Below, piece after piece: positions 11,526 to 22,661 of a stretch of 64,000 nucleotides of DNA. The translations under genes were made by a program, and so were the position numbers. Below the pieces are notes generated by a model, which was not told where the DNA came from, made no database searches, and saw only the letters and a list, made by a program, of their open reading frames with translations. Each line of letters starts with the position of its first letter. Position 1 is the first letter of the stretch. This DNA comes from Tigriopus japonicus (Eukaryota > Arthropoda > Copepoda > Harpacticoida > Harpacticidae): NCBI GenBank assembly GCA_010645155.1, contig CM021319.1, positions 3,639,767-3,703,766 on the forward strand. The letters are read 5' to 3'.

Positions 11526-11919
11526 CAGCACGATTTTTTTTATTGTTTCTTGTGAAAGCGCAACTTCGATTGTTGTAACAGGATAAAATTGGGATCAAAG
11601 ATAAAGAGAATGAGTAAACCAACTCGCATTCAAAAGTGCTAGAAATTTGAAGCGCATTTCTATTCTCAGTTTTTTTACAAACTTTATTACACAAGGGCGT
11701 AGTGGTAAAACGTAGGTCTGTACTAACCGCGAATGATGTGTTTGAGGGGCACGATAGGGCGCCATTGGTGTCCAGTTGGCGCACATTATCTCGTTCCTAC
11801 TGACACGATAATAAAACAGTTCAAAAATTGATTCACTTTCATGTGCACTTGATCCCTATGTATCCGGATACTGACTTTCCACTGAGTGGCATTCATGCTC
11901 CTAGTCGTTGAAATTGAGG

Positions 11920-12130
11920 TTGACGTCCTCAGTTTACCGATCTCTCAGTCGATCGTCGAGCATCCACCTTGGTCTCTGTTTTGATTGGGTGAAACTCGAA
12001 CGAGCGATCGAGGCTCGAGCCAAGTGTCGCTTCTCGTGACGACGCTCGACTCTTCCATCGAAGGGCGCGGGACGTGCGGGACAGATAACCGAGTCCGTTA
12101 GCTGATTTGCCGTTCAAAGAAATAGTTCAC
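11920..12130 (-). promoter_or_regulatory. CpG-dense patch, possible promoter/5' UTR
   Basis: Markedly richer in CG dinucleotides (clusters of TCGA, CGATCG and CGCG) than the AT-rich DNA on both sides. It covers the candidate first exon and the bases just upstream of it on the minus strand. A promoter role is inferred from composition and position only; no TATA box or initiator is convincing. Confidence 0.3.
11938..11963 (-). CDS. Candidate first coding exon of the Dysfusion-like gene
   Basis: Inference. On the minus strand an ATG at 11963-11961 opens eight codons (MLDDRLRD) plus two bases, then a GATCG/GTAAAC donor. The two left-over bases exactly fit the one-base start of the bHLH exon at 2579, giving MLDDRLRDRSFEPSLHDL without frame break. 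It lies in the only CpG-dense, promoter-like patch between that exon and CIAO3. Against it: the exon is tiny, the phase match alone has a one-in-three chance, and no homologous N-terminus is remembered. Confidence 0.3.
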
Positions 12131-12461
12131 GATTCTTCATTTACGACGGGAGTTTCTCATTGCCACGAAGCAGAAGATTGCTTGGCTCCGCGTTCAGTTT
12201 ACACAAATCACTATTTTAACGTTTGGTTGCAGAAATACAGATCCTACTAGTAGACCCGGTTGTATTACGTAAGAGTTTCATTGACATGTTTGCCCTCTAC
12301 GATAAAACGGAAAGAACAGGGCTCATATTCTCAGTTCGTCAATAGGAATCAAAGCCAAATTTCAACCAAGTCTTACTTCAACTAGATGGAAGCAGTGGAA
12401 AGATCCCTCACTTTCTCGATCTCTTTCGATTGATGTATTTTCCTTTGTCAGTTACTACCAC

Positions 12462-12487
12462 TAGAGCACTATAATAACAGTACTCTA
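12462..12487. mobile_element. 26-bp hAT-like miniature fold-back
   Basis: TAGAGCACTATAATAAC joined almost directly to its own inverted end (GTACTCTA), 26 bp in all. Flanked by ACTACCAC on the left and ACTATCAC on the right, a 7/8 direct repeat of the 8-bp size made by hAT transposases. Same terminal sequence as the palindrome at 23325-23360. Confidence 0.6.
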
Positions 12488-12743
12488 ACTATCACCAATT
12501 ATAAGTAGCTAATTTCAATGTGGAAATCATAGGATCTTGATCTACTTGCGCCTGAAGAGAGCTCGAAGTTGTACATCTTGCATGAAAAAAGAAGGCAGGA
12601 TTCTTAGTTCGTATAACTTTTAACCTTGCTTTTTTTCATCATCAGTTTTTCTTAAAAGCATCAGTTTATCTTAAAAGTTTAATCAAGGTCCTTGGTATAT
12701 TCAAGGACGTCTCAAAATATTCTATCTATTTATGTTTCTAGGT

Positions 12744-12946
12744 CGGGGGGTCGGCAACACTTTTTGGGTCAAGGGCCACTAGATTTAACTTTGTGTTGTT
12801 AGGGGCCCATCATACAGATTCTGGTAGGCTCAAGGGCCCACAAATTGACGATCAAAAAGCTCTGGGCCTAATAGGACCAAAAATCTTTAATATGGTTGGC
12901 TCTCAGGCCCACTGTTAGGCCGATGCCCACTGACTGCCGACCCCTG
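12744..12946. mobile_element. hAT-type non-autonomous element (MITE)
   Basis: 203 bp. The left end CGGGGGGTCGGCAAC and the reversed right end CAGGGGTCGGCAGTC resemble the CAGGGGTCGGCAA termini common to many hAT elements. The flanks TTCTAGGT and TTATAGAT are a 6/8 match to an 8-bp target duplication. The interior has no open frame and several GGGCCC/AAGGGCC blocks. Confidence 0.7.
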
Positions 12947-13502
12947 TTATAGATGTTTATGGTTTATTAAACTTCGCTGCAAACACTACTATGATCAAAG
13001 CTCCAAAGGTTCTCCTAACAACCGTACAATAAAAACTGGCCAAAAACTATGGAAGCACGGCTGACAGGGACTGTCTGGGACGTCTTCCAACATGCTGGAA
13101 CGAAAGTTTATAATGAAAGGAAGCGTTTTCGTATAAGAAACACATCTAAACTATTTGACTCATATAATAGCAGTTTGGTTGGTGAAAATCCTCAAGCCTG
13201 CTGCAAATGTGTCTAAAGTATTTGCCTTTAATGTAAAAGTTATTTTTAATCAGTGTGGAGTTGGAACAAGCATCGATTCTTGTCTCACAATTGGGTGATT
13301 GACAACGAAATTGACTAAGAATACTCTGGTTCTTGTTGAACTTTCTCAGAATCATCTGAATGTTGATCCTATGCCTTGACCAATCACCAAAAGGGTTGTG
13401 AACGAGTCTTTTTTTTATGATCGCGAGTTAAGAGTCATTTTGTCAGTCAACCAATCACTCGGACACGAGCCCTACGAGTCTTTAGGTTCAAAATTACGTC
13501 CC

Positions 13503-13660
13503 AGTCTTTTAGTAACAGAAATATGACTCGCAAGTCTTTTTTACCAACAGATTTATGACTTGCGAGTCCTTTACCAACAGAAATAAGACTCACAAGTCTT
13601 TTACCAACGGAAATATGACTCATGACTGAGTCTTTTGCATTGTTAGAAATTGACTCTCAG
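13503..13660. repeat. Degenerate ~30-bp minisatellite
   Basis: About five head-to-tail imperfect units of the form AGTCTTTTACCAACAGAAAT plus ATGACTCGCA. Units differ by point changes and small indels, indicating an old array. Confidence 0.75.
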
Positions 13661-15110
13661 ATCTTCAAACTTGTTTGGCTGGAGTTTTTCACCTTTTCTT
13701 GGAGCAATCATACACATACCGTTGGCCATTTGCACCCGCCCACCAATGTTGGGAGTCATGGAAAAATAGGTTTATAATCATATAAAATTCAAAGAATATT
13801 CTTAAAACTCATTTCGACAGAATTAAACTCTTCATCATTTTTGACTACCAAGTCAAAATGTAAAGGAGGATCTTTTTTGCACTTGTTTTCCTTGAAATTT
13901 CTTCTGCTGACCATGCACTCTCTAAGAAATTCCAGTTGTGCATGTTTTCCCTTCATAGGACGAATATTTGGTTAGATATCCTTGCATTTGATTTCTTACA
14001 TTTCTTTAGAATTTTAATCGTTCTTTGCTCCTTTCCCTTCTCTTGCCATGGCAATTCATACACACCCAGAAATTTGTAAATGTCCCAAAAACTTAGCAGC
14101 ACTGGTCTGGAGAATGGCCAAGGTGGGGAAAACTCATACATTTATTGGTGTGGTGAAGTTCACCAACCTTTCTACCTGGAGGCAATCATGGCTGCCAAAG
14201 GATGGTTCATCAATGATTAAAACAGCCAAGATATCATATTAGTTGGGTTTAATATTTTGTTTGGTGTTGGATAACAATGGGTTGTAAAAAAATCTTCATG
14301 GAGTTATGGATAGAAAGTGTAAAGATTGTTTTGCGACACCCTGCATGTCAAGTTCATCGTGTTGAAACTTTTCTTTTTTTGGCACTAATATTTCCTTTAA
14401 AACCACATGAAGTATGCTAAAAACCGAAGACATATGCTAACCATCCAAAATTAACCTTAGGACCATTCTGATGTTCCAAAAATGACTAAGGAAAAACAAA
14501 AAGTAAAGACTTTTTGAAATCTCCAATGAGATAATAAATTAATAACGTAGGACTATTCAAGCTCTACAAAATTGACAGAATAGATGGCAGAGTTGAAAAT
14601 CCTTTCATAACAAAGAACAAACGCATCGTTTGGGTCTGTTATCATTTTAGTTGTAAATAAAAGTAAATAAGAGAGCCTTCTAAGGCCATTTTAACCTGTA
14701 GAAAGAATGACCACAAAAACCCAAGGACACATTGATCCCACTTTAGTAGCAATTCACTTTCGCTCAAACCTATAAATCAGCTAGAGTACGTCACAATTAA
14801 ATTACAGACCTCCTCAAAAAAGTGTTTTTTATTGATTGGTAAAATATGGTTTTCTGCTCTATTTTCGTTTTTGTGTGAAAATTGACAGTGCCATGCAAAT
14901 TGTCGTTTGAATTGTCACAAGATTTTTCCTTTTACTGACCATTTTTCTTCGTTTGATTGAAATGTGCCTTGTTTTACAAATGCGGGTATTAGTAAAATCA
15001 ATTTTTTTTTTTTTGCCTTTTCTGCATATTCCTCCTGAATTTGGAAAAGACAGCACCACTTGAAATTTGAATTTGGAGCTTTTGAGGATTTTTGTCGCAA
15101 CACTGAAGCG

Positions 15111-15118
15111 TGACGTCA
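15111..15118. promoter_or_regulatory. CRE-like palindrome upstream of CIAO3
   Basis: A perfect TGACGTCA 178 bp upstream of the CIAO3 start codon, a typical distance for a core-promoter CREB/ATF site. Transcription-start data would be needed to link it to the gene. Confidence 0.35.
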
Positions 15119-15295
15119 CTGACTTTGTTTTGGTTTTGTGGAGAAACTGTTAAATCCTTTATTTACTAAAGCATCCTTCATATGACTTTCAAAGTTCTCA
15201 GACCGCCGAAAAGGACCCAAATTCGCACCCTTCTCCGGTCTTTGGCCCCTCCTCGTTTGAGTTGTTGTGGCCATTAAAGGCCAAAGCGGTAAATC

Positions 15296-16900
15296 ATGGC
15301 CTTCAGTGGGATTCTGCAACTCACGGATTTGGACGACTTCATCACGCCCTCCCAAGAATGTATCAAACCCGTACCCGCCCCTGTCAAGCCCGCCGCCACG
15401 GCCGCCAAAGGAGCCACAGGTTCGTTCCAACTAACCAATCCATGAGAAACGTTCCGAGCGAACACTTGAACACTTGTTTCCCCTCCTGGAACGTATTTAG
15501 GCTCAACCACCCGGATCCGGATTCGCGATGACGGTGCTTACACGCAAGAAGACTCTGAAGGACGAGTTCAGGCTCTGCCCAAGGTGGCCATCACGTTAGC
15601 CGATTGTCTGGCTTGCTCCGGATGCATCACCTCGGCCGAAACCGTGCTTATCGAACAACAGAGTAGCGCTCAATTGACGCAGTGAGTCCTGACGAAAAGA
15701 CCATCCTTCTTTGATGAGCTTAGAATTAGCGGTAAAATTGGACTTGTTTGCAGGATTTTAACCCATAAACACGAGAAAGGCTACAAGAAAGTGGTGGCCA
15801 GTTTGCAGGTCCAGCCTTTGGTATCCTTGGCTCAGAAATGGAATTTGGACGTGGATGTGGCGGCTGAAAGGTTGGTGTCGTTCCTCAAGTCCTTGGGGGT
15901 GGATCAAGTGTTCGAAACGCGATGGGCCGAAGATGTCCATTTGTTGGAACTCCAAAAAGAGTTTCTGAACCACTTTCAAACGTATTCCCACTCGAAAAAT
16001 ACGCGTCCTCTGTTATCATCTTCGTGCCCGGGTTGGATTTGCTACGCCGAAAAAACCCACGGTGATTGGATTCTGCCTTACATTAGTCGCATCAAATCGG
16101 CTCAAGAGATCGTGGGGGCCTACACAAAAGACGCATGGGCTAAACTACACGGACATAACCCCGAAGAGGTCTATCATTTCACTCTCATGCCGTGCTTTGA
16201 CAAGAAGTTGGAAGCCTCACGCTCGGATTTTGCCGATCCGGAGACGGGTGTTAAAGAGGTCGATCTGGTCATCACCACGGTGGAGATCGAGCAACTCATG
16301 GCCGAAAAAGGTGTTGAACCCTCAGATCTTCCCTCAACACCCTTAGATTCCCCTTGGCCCAAGCAGAGCCAACCCCCTCGAGTCATGGGCAATTTTGGGT
16401 CGGGATCCGGAGGTTACGCCGAAACACTGTTTCGATATGCAGCCAAAACCTTGTTTCAACAAGAAGAGCCGGAGGTGAAATACAAAACAGTGAAAAATCC
16501 AGATTTTCAGGAATTGGCTTTGGAAGTCGAGGGTCGGGTGGTGCTTCGCTTTGCCGTCGCCAATGGTTTTAGGAACATTCAAAATACGGTTCAGAAGATG
16601 AAGCGAAAGAGGTTCGATTATCATTTCGTGGAAATTATGGCTTGTCCGAGTGGGTGCTTGAATGGGGGTGCTCAATGTCGGCCCGACGATGGAGATTCGA
16701 CCAACGCCAGTGCGAAAGAATTGGTGGAGAAATTGAAGGGCAGATTTCAGTTGTTGGATAAGGCTGTGCCCGAATCGAACCCGGTGATTCCCGAGGTTTA
16801 CGGCACGTGGTTGTCTGAGCCAGACAAAGTGTCGACTGCCATACTCACGGATTATCACGAGGTCGAGAAAATGACGAATTCTTTAGCCATCAAGTGGTGA
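15296..16900 (+). CDS. CIAO3: Cytosolic iron-sulfur assembly component 3 (CIAO3/NARFL/Nar1)
   Basis: Hydrogenase-like Fe-S protein that links the early CIA scaffold to the CIA targeting complex, delivering 4Fe-4S clusters to cytosolic and nuclear apoproteins. Three exons: 15296-15419, 15501-15681 and 15754-16900, all GT-AG with closing phases, giving 483 aa (human about 476). The start [16 protein letters not shown] is the family N-terminus. N-terminal cluster ligands are C22, C77, C80 and C83 (ADCLACSGC). The H-cluster-like ligands are C193 (SCPGW), C249 (MPCFDKK), and C399 and C403 ([10 protein letters not shown]). The protein ends in Trp (AIKW), as expected for the C-terminal tripeptide read by the CIA targeting complex. 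Complete and apparently functional. Its stop lies 34 bp from that of the minus-strand neighbour. Confidence 0.96.
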
Positions 16901-16934
16901 ATCAGGTTTATTGTGATACTTTTTCTACATTATA

Positions 16935-17836
16935 TTAGTACGGAGTACTTAGCGATTCTAAATGGGTTTGATATTTTGTATCTAGAATGGTTGAGAATAT
17001 GTTCAATCTCTGACGCAGAGTCTCCAATAGGTTTTGGATGAGCTGGCTGACCGTGAAAGCCTCGGTTGAGCTTCCAGAGTTGGAAAGAATGCATAATAAA
17101 GCATTTTGGAGGTCCTCATCTAGTCGAGATACTTGATAACTAGCGTAAGTGGGTAAACTGGCCGAATTGAGTATGTCATACGGGTTTTCATGCTCAGGGA
17201 GCTCAATTAGTTGATGAATAACATTTGAATTATCTGAAGCGATCGAGCTGTAAGTGTTTAAAGTGTCCAAAAAGTCGAGGCTTCCACACTGAAGTCGGGG
17301 ATCGGCCAATTGACCCTCAAAGATGTAGATGAAACCGAAACTGTATCCATTTGTGGCAGTGGCCAAGTGCAGATAGATTTCAGCTGGCGTTAAATTCTTA
17401 AGATCTCGACCTTCCAACCCGGATTGAATGGTGAAAATGGCGGCCAGAGTAATGGCTATCCCATATCTAAAAACGTATGCATATCAATCAGACCAAGGGG
17501 AAACACTTCAATGGAGATTGAATTCTCATCTAATATCCTCACGTGAGTTGTTTGCGATTCTTCTTGGCCGTTTCTGAAGAGATGGAAAAGGCTGCTTGAT
17601 CCAAGGCTTCGGGAATTTGTCGGGAAAGAGAGCTAATTCTTTGGTTCAACAGGGCCAATGTGGCTTGCTGCTTCTCAAAAGGATTTGTCCCTAGATCCAC
17701 GTGAGAAAGACATGACATGATTGTATGATGCCTGCGATACAAATAGTACAAAGATGAACCTACCGCTTATGACAGGGCAGACTGCCAGCAGAACAACAAA
17801 TAATCCCAAACCCAAGTCCAACTTTGCGGGCGACAT
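16935..17836 (-). CDS. Unrecognised secreted protein, 250 aa
   Basis: Three exons on the minus strand: 17836-17764, 17690-17543 and 17466-16935, with consistent phases. The chosen start gives a strong signal peptide: MSPAKLDL, then the hydrophobic core GLGLFVVLLAVCPVIS, then the mature GTNPFEKQQATL. The acceptor used for exon 2 is a CTAG preceded by a pyrimidine tract; an upstream CAG gives a stop in this frame. The mature part has a polar helical stretch (QRISSLSRQIPEALDQAAF), a short hydrophobic patch (YGIAITLAAIFTI) and an acidic, leucine-rich C-terminal half with few cysteines. I do not recognise the family. The hydrophobic patch may be a buried helix or a weak membrane segment. It is tail to tail with CIAO3, so the two 3' UTRs probably overlap. 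The gene structure is well supported by the signal-peptide frame closing across two introns; function is unknown. Confidence 0.75.
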
Positions 17837-19981
17837 GTTTCAAACCAAAGGACTTTCCCAAAACTGATTTCTCCGACGGAACTTTGTCTGGCCATGGTTT
17901 CTTTCCCACAGTTATGCATACGTGATCTGTGGGCTTTAATATTATTCTAAAAGTGTCTGCTGTCAAAAAATCTAGATCAAAGTGCAAAGTGCTCATTGAA
18001 CTTCGGAGTTTAGTGGGCATAATTTTTTAAAAAATGCATACATAATACCATTTCAACGAGTTCGGTTTTGAGTCATCTGAGAGGAAATATGCTTGGAAGA
18101 ATGGCAATCCCCAGAGAGATGATCAGAAAACTCGGGCAATATTGAATCTAATCGAGGTTGTTATCCTAACAGCAGATAACCAATCACAGGCTCCACCTTC
18201 GATAGCTTGGAAAAATTGGTGACGGCTTTGGCTACCGTTGTAGAGCCAGGGGGAATGTACCATTAAGGGACAATACAAAGATACAAATTCGCGATAAACC
18301 CAGAAAAGATTTTTCGAGTCGTCGCAACTGTATTTAGCATGCATATCAATCAGTGAGCCGACGGAATCGAGCCGATCTACCGTTAGTATTCAAAGACAGC
18401 GAAATGAAACTGAGCCAAGGTCGAGACCGGAAGCGCTCGTCCAGATCGGTTTTGTAGAGTACTGCATGAACTTGAATATGTAGATCACTGAGTAGTTCTG
18501 AGACATGGACTGATTCATCACAAAGAGCATAATGAAGTACCTGTAAGGTTCTGATCCTTTTCAGATATTTCATCCATCCAATGAGATAAATTGATTTCTT
18601 TTTCGAATGATCTTGCCCCCAATTTATTACTTTTCCGTCAAAAGTATGTACTCTTGATTAAGTCAGCATTTCCATTAATTAAACATTTTAGAGGAGCCAA
18701 TTAGTTGCCCTTGCCTTTCTTTGTCTCTGTTTTAAGTGAATCTCTTCATGAAGAGTTGTTTTTATTATGAAAGCTGGATCAGTTTTGGCACCGAAAATCT
18801 TTCACGGCGGGGTCCTCTGAGCCATGTTCGTTATTCCTTCGCACTTTCAGCCATCCAATTTTCGATCGGGTTTCGATGCTGAAATCAAGGACAGATGTTT
18901 TTTTCATTGCGTCATAGTTTGATTCTTTGAAGGAATTAAATTGAGTCAAAATTGAACATTGCCAAAGTTGCTCGCATTTGAGACTGAAGCTGTAAACCCT
19001 TGGACAAATTGTAAGAGATTATTCAACCGCAATCGACCATTGCCCGCTTCGGTTTTTGCACTTCACAACCAAAACCACAATATAGATTTTAGAGAACGGA
19101 TTTTTCTTTTAAAGATATTTGTGTTAATGTTTAAAGCATTAGCTTTCACATTTCGAGCACTGTTCTCTCTTCAAGTGACAAGTGTGCATAAGTTTCAATC
19201 GCCAACTGAATGGACGATTAGATCTACAACCGGATGATCAAGTCCAAGACGAGAGCGATTGTTTCTTAACTCACAAATCATTGGCATTTCATCAGAGGGA
19301 CTCATTCAAGTTAATTTTCAAGGTTGAATTGATGATTGCGTCAGACCGCACCCGTGATGATATCGGCTTTCATCACAGGAGTGACCGATAACGCGTCCCA
19401 GCAGGACAAATTAACCTATTTCAGTGTCAATCACGGCGCAAGATTAGTATCATTTAAGGTTTTCTCAAGTCCTTCTCAGTCGTCCTTTTGATGCTGATGG
19501 GTTGATCTGGTCCAACGGGCATCAAAGTGGGTCATTTGACAGCCTCTTGAATCAAAGGAAAGTTGATAGCATTGAAGGATTCTTGAGTGATATTGTCCCT
19601 TTTGAATGACCCCTGGAAAATCTGAAAACGGGCAACCCTGCTCTCCTCTGCTCTCCCCTCCTCTGATCTCGTCAGTCCTCGCATGCACTCTCTCTCTCTC
19701 TCTAGCTCCCTCTGTCTTCAACTTGAAGACTTCAAGTTCGTTGGTCTTTTTTTCGTGCACAACAGAATCGCAAACAGCGGACACTCTCAGACCCGTCTTC
19801 TCTCCTCCATTAAGAAGAAGGACTCCATTCCGGGCTGGATCTGTGGGTTTGTGGGTGGTCTTGTTCCGATCGGATAGTGAACCCCAGTCCGTTCAAGGCC
19901 GTTCAGCTCCCGTTCGTTCGTGGTTGATTGAACGAGTTCGTGGTTTGAGAGACTACGACGACGACGACGATTCAGACAGGC
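17837..19981. other. Region between the secreted-protein gene and DRP1
   Basis: Should hold the promoter of the minus-strand secreted-protein gene and that of DRP1. The DRP1-proximal part (19600-19980) is CpG-richer with a CT-repeat run (about 19688-19702) and is plausibly its promoter and 5' UTR. A minus-strand open frame at 18346-18573 (75 codons) looks mildly protein-like but has no ATG-to-splice structure or homology I can defend. Confidence 0.4.
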
Positions 19982-22661
19982 ATGGAGTCGTTGATCCCGG
20001 TGATCAACAAACTGCAGGATGTGTTCAACACGGTGGGCACGGACGCCATCCAACTGCCGCAAATCGTGGTGGTGGGCGCACAGGTACCAAAACCAACGAG
20101 GCTACTACGTAGATCCGTAGATATCCCCACGATGAATCATTCATAATGATTAAAGTTTCTCCCCTCGGATTCCGTTGTAGAGTTCGGGCAAGAGTTCGGT
20201 GATGGAGTCGTTGGTGGGCGCCAGTATCTTACCTCGCGGCACGGGCATCGTCACGCGACGCCCGCTCATCATCCAGCTCATTTACTCGCCCATTGAGGAT
20301 CGGGTGCATCGTTGCGCCGAGGATGGCACCCTCGATCGGACCAGTTGGGCCAAGTTCCTGCACACCAAGGACCAGATCTACACTGACGAGGACGATATTC
20401 GACGCGAGATCGAGCGCGAGACGGACCGCATGGCCGGCGAGAACAAGGGCATCTGTCCCGAGCCCATCTCGCTCAAGTACTACTCGGCTAAAGTGTTGAG
20501 TTTGACCCTGGTGGATCTGCCCGGACTCACTAAGGTACGTATAAGTCAAAAGTATTGCTCTTTATTTGGTTTGGCTGATGTGAATTCCGGTGGGTTTAGG
20601 TGCCCGTGGGCGATCAGCCCGAGGATATTGAGAACCAGATCCGCTCGCTCTTGTTCAAGTACATTCAAAATCCCAACTCCATCATTCTGGCCGTGTCTGC
20701 CGCCAATGCCGATATCGCCACCTCGGAGAGTCTGAAGATCGCCAAGGAGGTGGATCCGGATGGCCGTCGCACTCTGGCCGTCATCACCAAACTCGATCTC
20801 ATGGATGCGGGTATGTCACGAATTAGGCTAACGATCAAAATCTCATCTTGAATTGAACCTGATCATCATTCTCCTTGAGTTAGGCACGGACGCCATTGAT
20901 ATTTTGTGCGGTCGCGTGATCCCCGTCAAATTGGGCATCATCGGCGTGATTAATCGCTCGCAACAAGATATTAAAGACAAAAAGTCCATCTCGGACCAGA
21001 TGAAGGACGAGGCGTCGTTTCTACAACGCAAATATCCCACCCTGGCCACGCGGAATGGGACGCAGTATCTGGCCAAAACGCTCAATCGCCTCCTCATGCA
21101 CCACATACGAGACTGTCTGCCCGAACTCAAAACCCGCGTCAACGTCATGGCCGCCCAATTTCAGTCGCTCCTCAACTCGTACGGCGAAGATGTGGGCGAT
21201 AAGAACACCACCCTGTTGCAAATCATTACCAAATTCGCCTCAGCCTACGTGGCCACTTTAGACGGGACTTCCCGGAATATTGAGACCTCAGAACTGTGAG
21301 TGAAAGTGTGCCAGTCGCCCGATCTGGACTCTTCCAATCGCCTCATTCACGATCATACAATTACTTTCTAGGTGCGGAGGGGCTCGAATCTGTTACATTT
21401 TCCACGAAACCTTCGGTCGTACGCTCGATTCAATCCATCCTTTGGCGGGTCTCACGGCCATGGACATTCTAACGGCCATTCGGAACGCCACAGGACCTCG
21501 ACCAGCTCTCTTTGTGCCCGAAGTGTCATTTGAGCTTTTGGTGAAGCGACAAATCGGCCGACTGGAAGAGCCCTCAGTGCGTTGTATCGAATTAGTGCAT
21601 GAAGAGATGCAGCGAATCATCCAACATTGTGGTAACGAGGTTCAACAGGAGATGCTGCGATTTCCTCGCCTCCACGAGAAGATTATCGACGTGGTCACCA
21701 ATCTGTTGCGCTCCCGACTTCCACCCACCAACACGATGGTAGAAAATCTCGTCGCCATCGAGCTCTCTTACATCAATACGAAACATCCGGATTTCCACCA
21801 AGACGCCATGTTGGCCGGTGCTTTGATGAGTGAGGATCGAAGTAGTGTGATTCGACGTCACGCCAACGAAAAAGCGGCCGCCAATAATCGAGCTCAACGC
21901 AATCGACCACTTACTGTTCATTACGGAGGTGGGGCCGCCCCTAATGGCGTGTTGCCATTGGAAGACAAGGAGAACCTGCCCAGGAGCACGAAAGGAGGCG
22001 AGACCATGGGCAATAGCAATGCTTCCAATTGGCTGAACAACATCCTGCCGGCTCCTAAAGGCGAAGATCAAGGGGAAGACGACGAGGCCTCAAATTCTTC
22101 CCGTGGTCAGGATGGCGGAGCCCAACCCACACACGCCCTCATGAGCGGTAACACCCCAATCAAACCCGTCAATCTCCTCCCAGAGGTACCCAGTCAACAA
22201 TCCCGCAAATTGAGCGATCGAGAGCAACGCGATTGTGAAGTTATCGGTGAGTTGATCTTCTATCCTCCCGTGAGTTTTAGATCATTCTAACTAACCCCAT
22301 TTTTCCATATAGAACGCCTTATCAAAGCTTACTTCTACATTGTTCGGAAGAGCATTCAGGATACCGTGCCTAAAGCTATCATGCATTTCCTTGTCTCGTA
22401 CGTGAAAGACAATCTCCAATCTGAGCTCGTGTCTTCTTTGTACAAGCAAGAACAGATCGCGAGTTTGCTCGCCGAATCCGAACACATAGGACAACGCCGC
22501 AAAGAAGCGGCCGAGATGCTTCAGGTAACATAATGCTGGTCTTATTAGTAACACTTGAGGCAATCACCCCTAACGAATGATGTGTCTTGCTCTCAATATT
22601 TCAGGCTCTACAAAAGGCCAGTCAAATCATCAGTGAAATTCGCGAAACCCACGTCTGGTGA
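19982..22661 (+). CDS. Drp1: Dynamin-related protein 1 (DRP1/DNM1L)
   Basis: Large GTPase that oligomerises around mitochondria and peroxisomes and constricts them. Seven exons: 19982-20083, 20181-20534, 20600-20810, 20884-21295, 21372-22246, 22313-22524 and 22605-22661, giving 740 aa (human isoform 1 is 736). The GTPase P-loop GAQSSGKSSV has Lys38; switch Thr59 is in [12 protein letters not shown] is at 146-149; TKLD is at 215-218, all at the human positions. Middle domain and stalk follow ([19 protein letters not shown]), then a variable insert (about residues 500-630) and the GED ending in [13 protein letters not shown]-type TPIK (Thr621) and a PKA-type RKLS (Ser641) sit where the human regulatory serines 616 and 637 lie. 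It lacks the PH and proline-rich domains of classical dynamin. Complete. Confidence 0.97.

Larger units (their letters stand above)
2580..11937 (-). other. Probable long first intron of the Dysfusion-like gene, repeat-rich
   Basis: About 9.4 kb with no exon I can support. It is AT-rich and contains SINE pieces (3378-3805, 5018-5285, 6476-6545) and two LINE remnants (8815-9625, 11300-11525). The longest open frames, 10788-11279 (+, 163 codons) and 8030-8473 (minus, 147 codons), have no recognisable motif and sit in AT-rich DNA. It counts as an intron only if the candidate first exon at 11938-11963 is right; otherwise part of it is intergenic. Confidence 0.4.
12131..15110. other. Gap between Dysfusion-like gene and CIAO3
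   Basis: No exon recognised. It contains a 26-bp fold-back element (12462-12487), a 203-bp hAT-type MITE (12744-12946) and a short minisatellite (13503-13660). The remainder is AT-rich unique-looking sequence with only short chance open frames. Confidence 0.5.

Noticed and set aside
17760..18020. 86-codon minus-strand frame over the first exon of the secreted-protein gene
   Set aside because: It is the wrong frame. The alternative frame gives a signal peptide and joins the next exons cleanly.
19606..20112. 168-codon plus-strand frame before DRP1
   Set aside because: It overlaps DRP1 exon 1 in another frame, is low-complexity, and runs through a splice donor.
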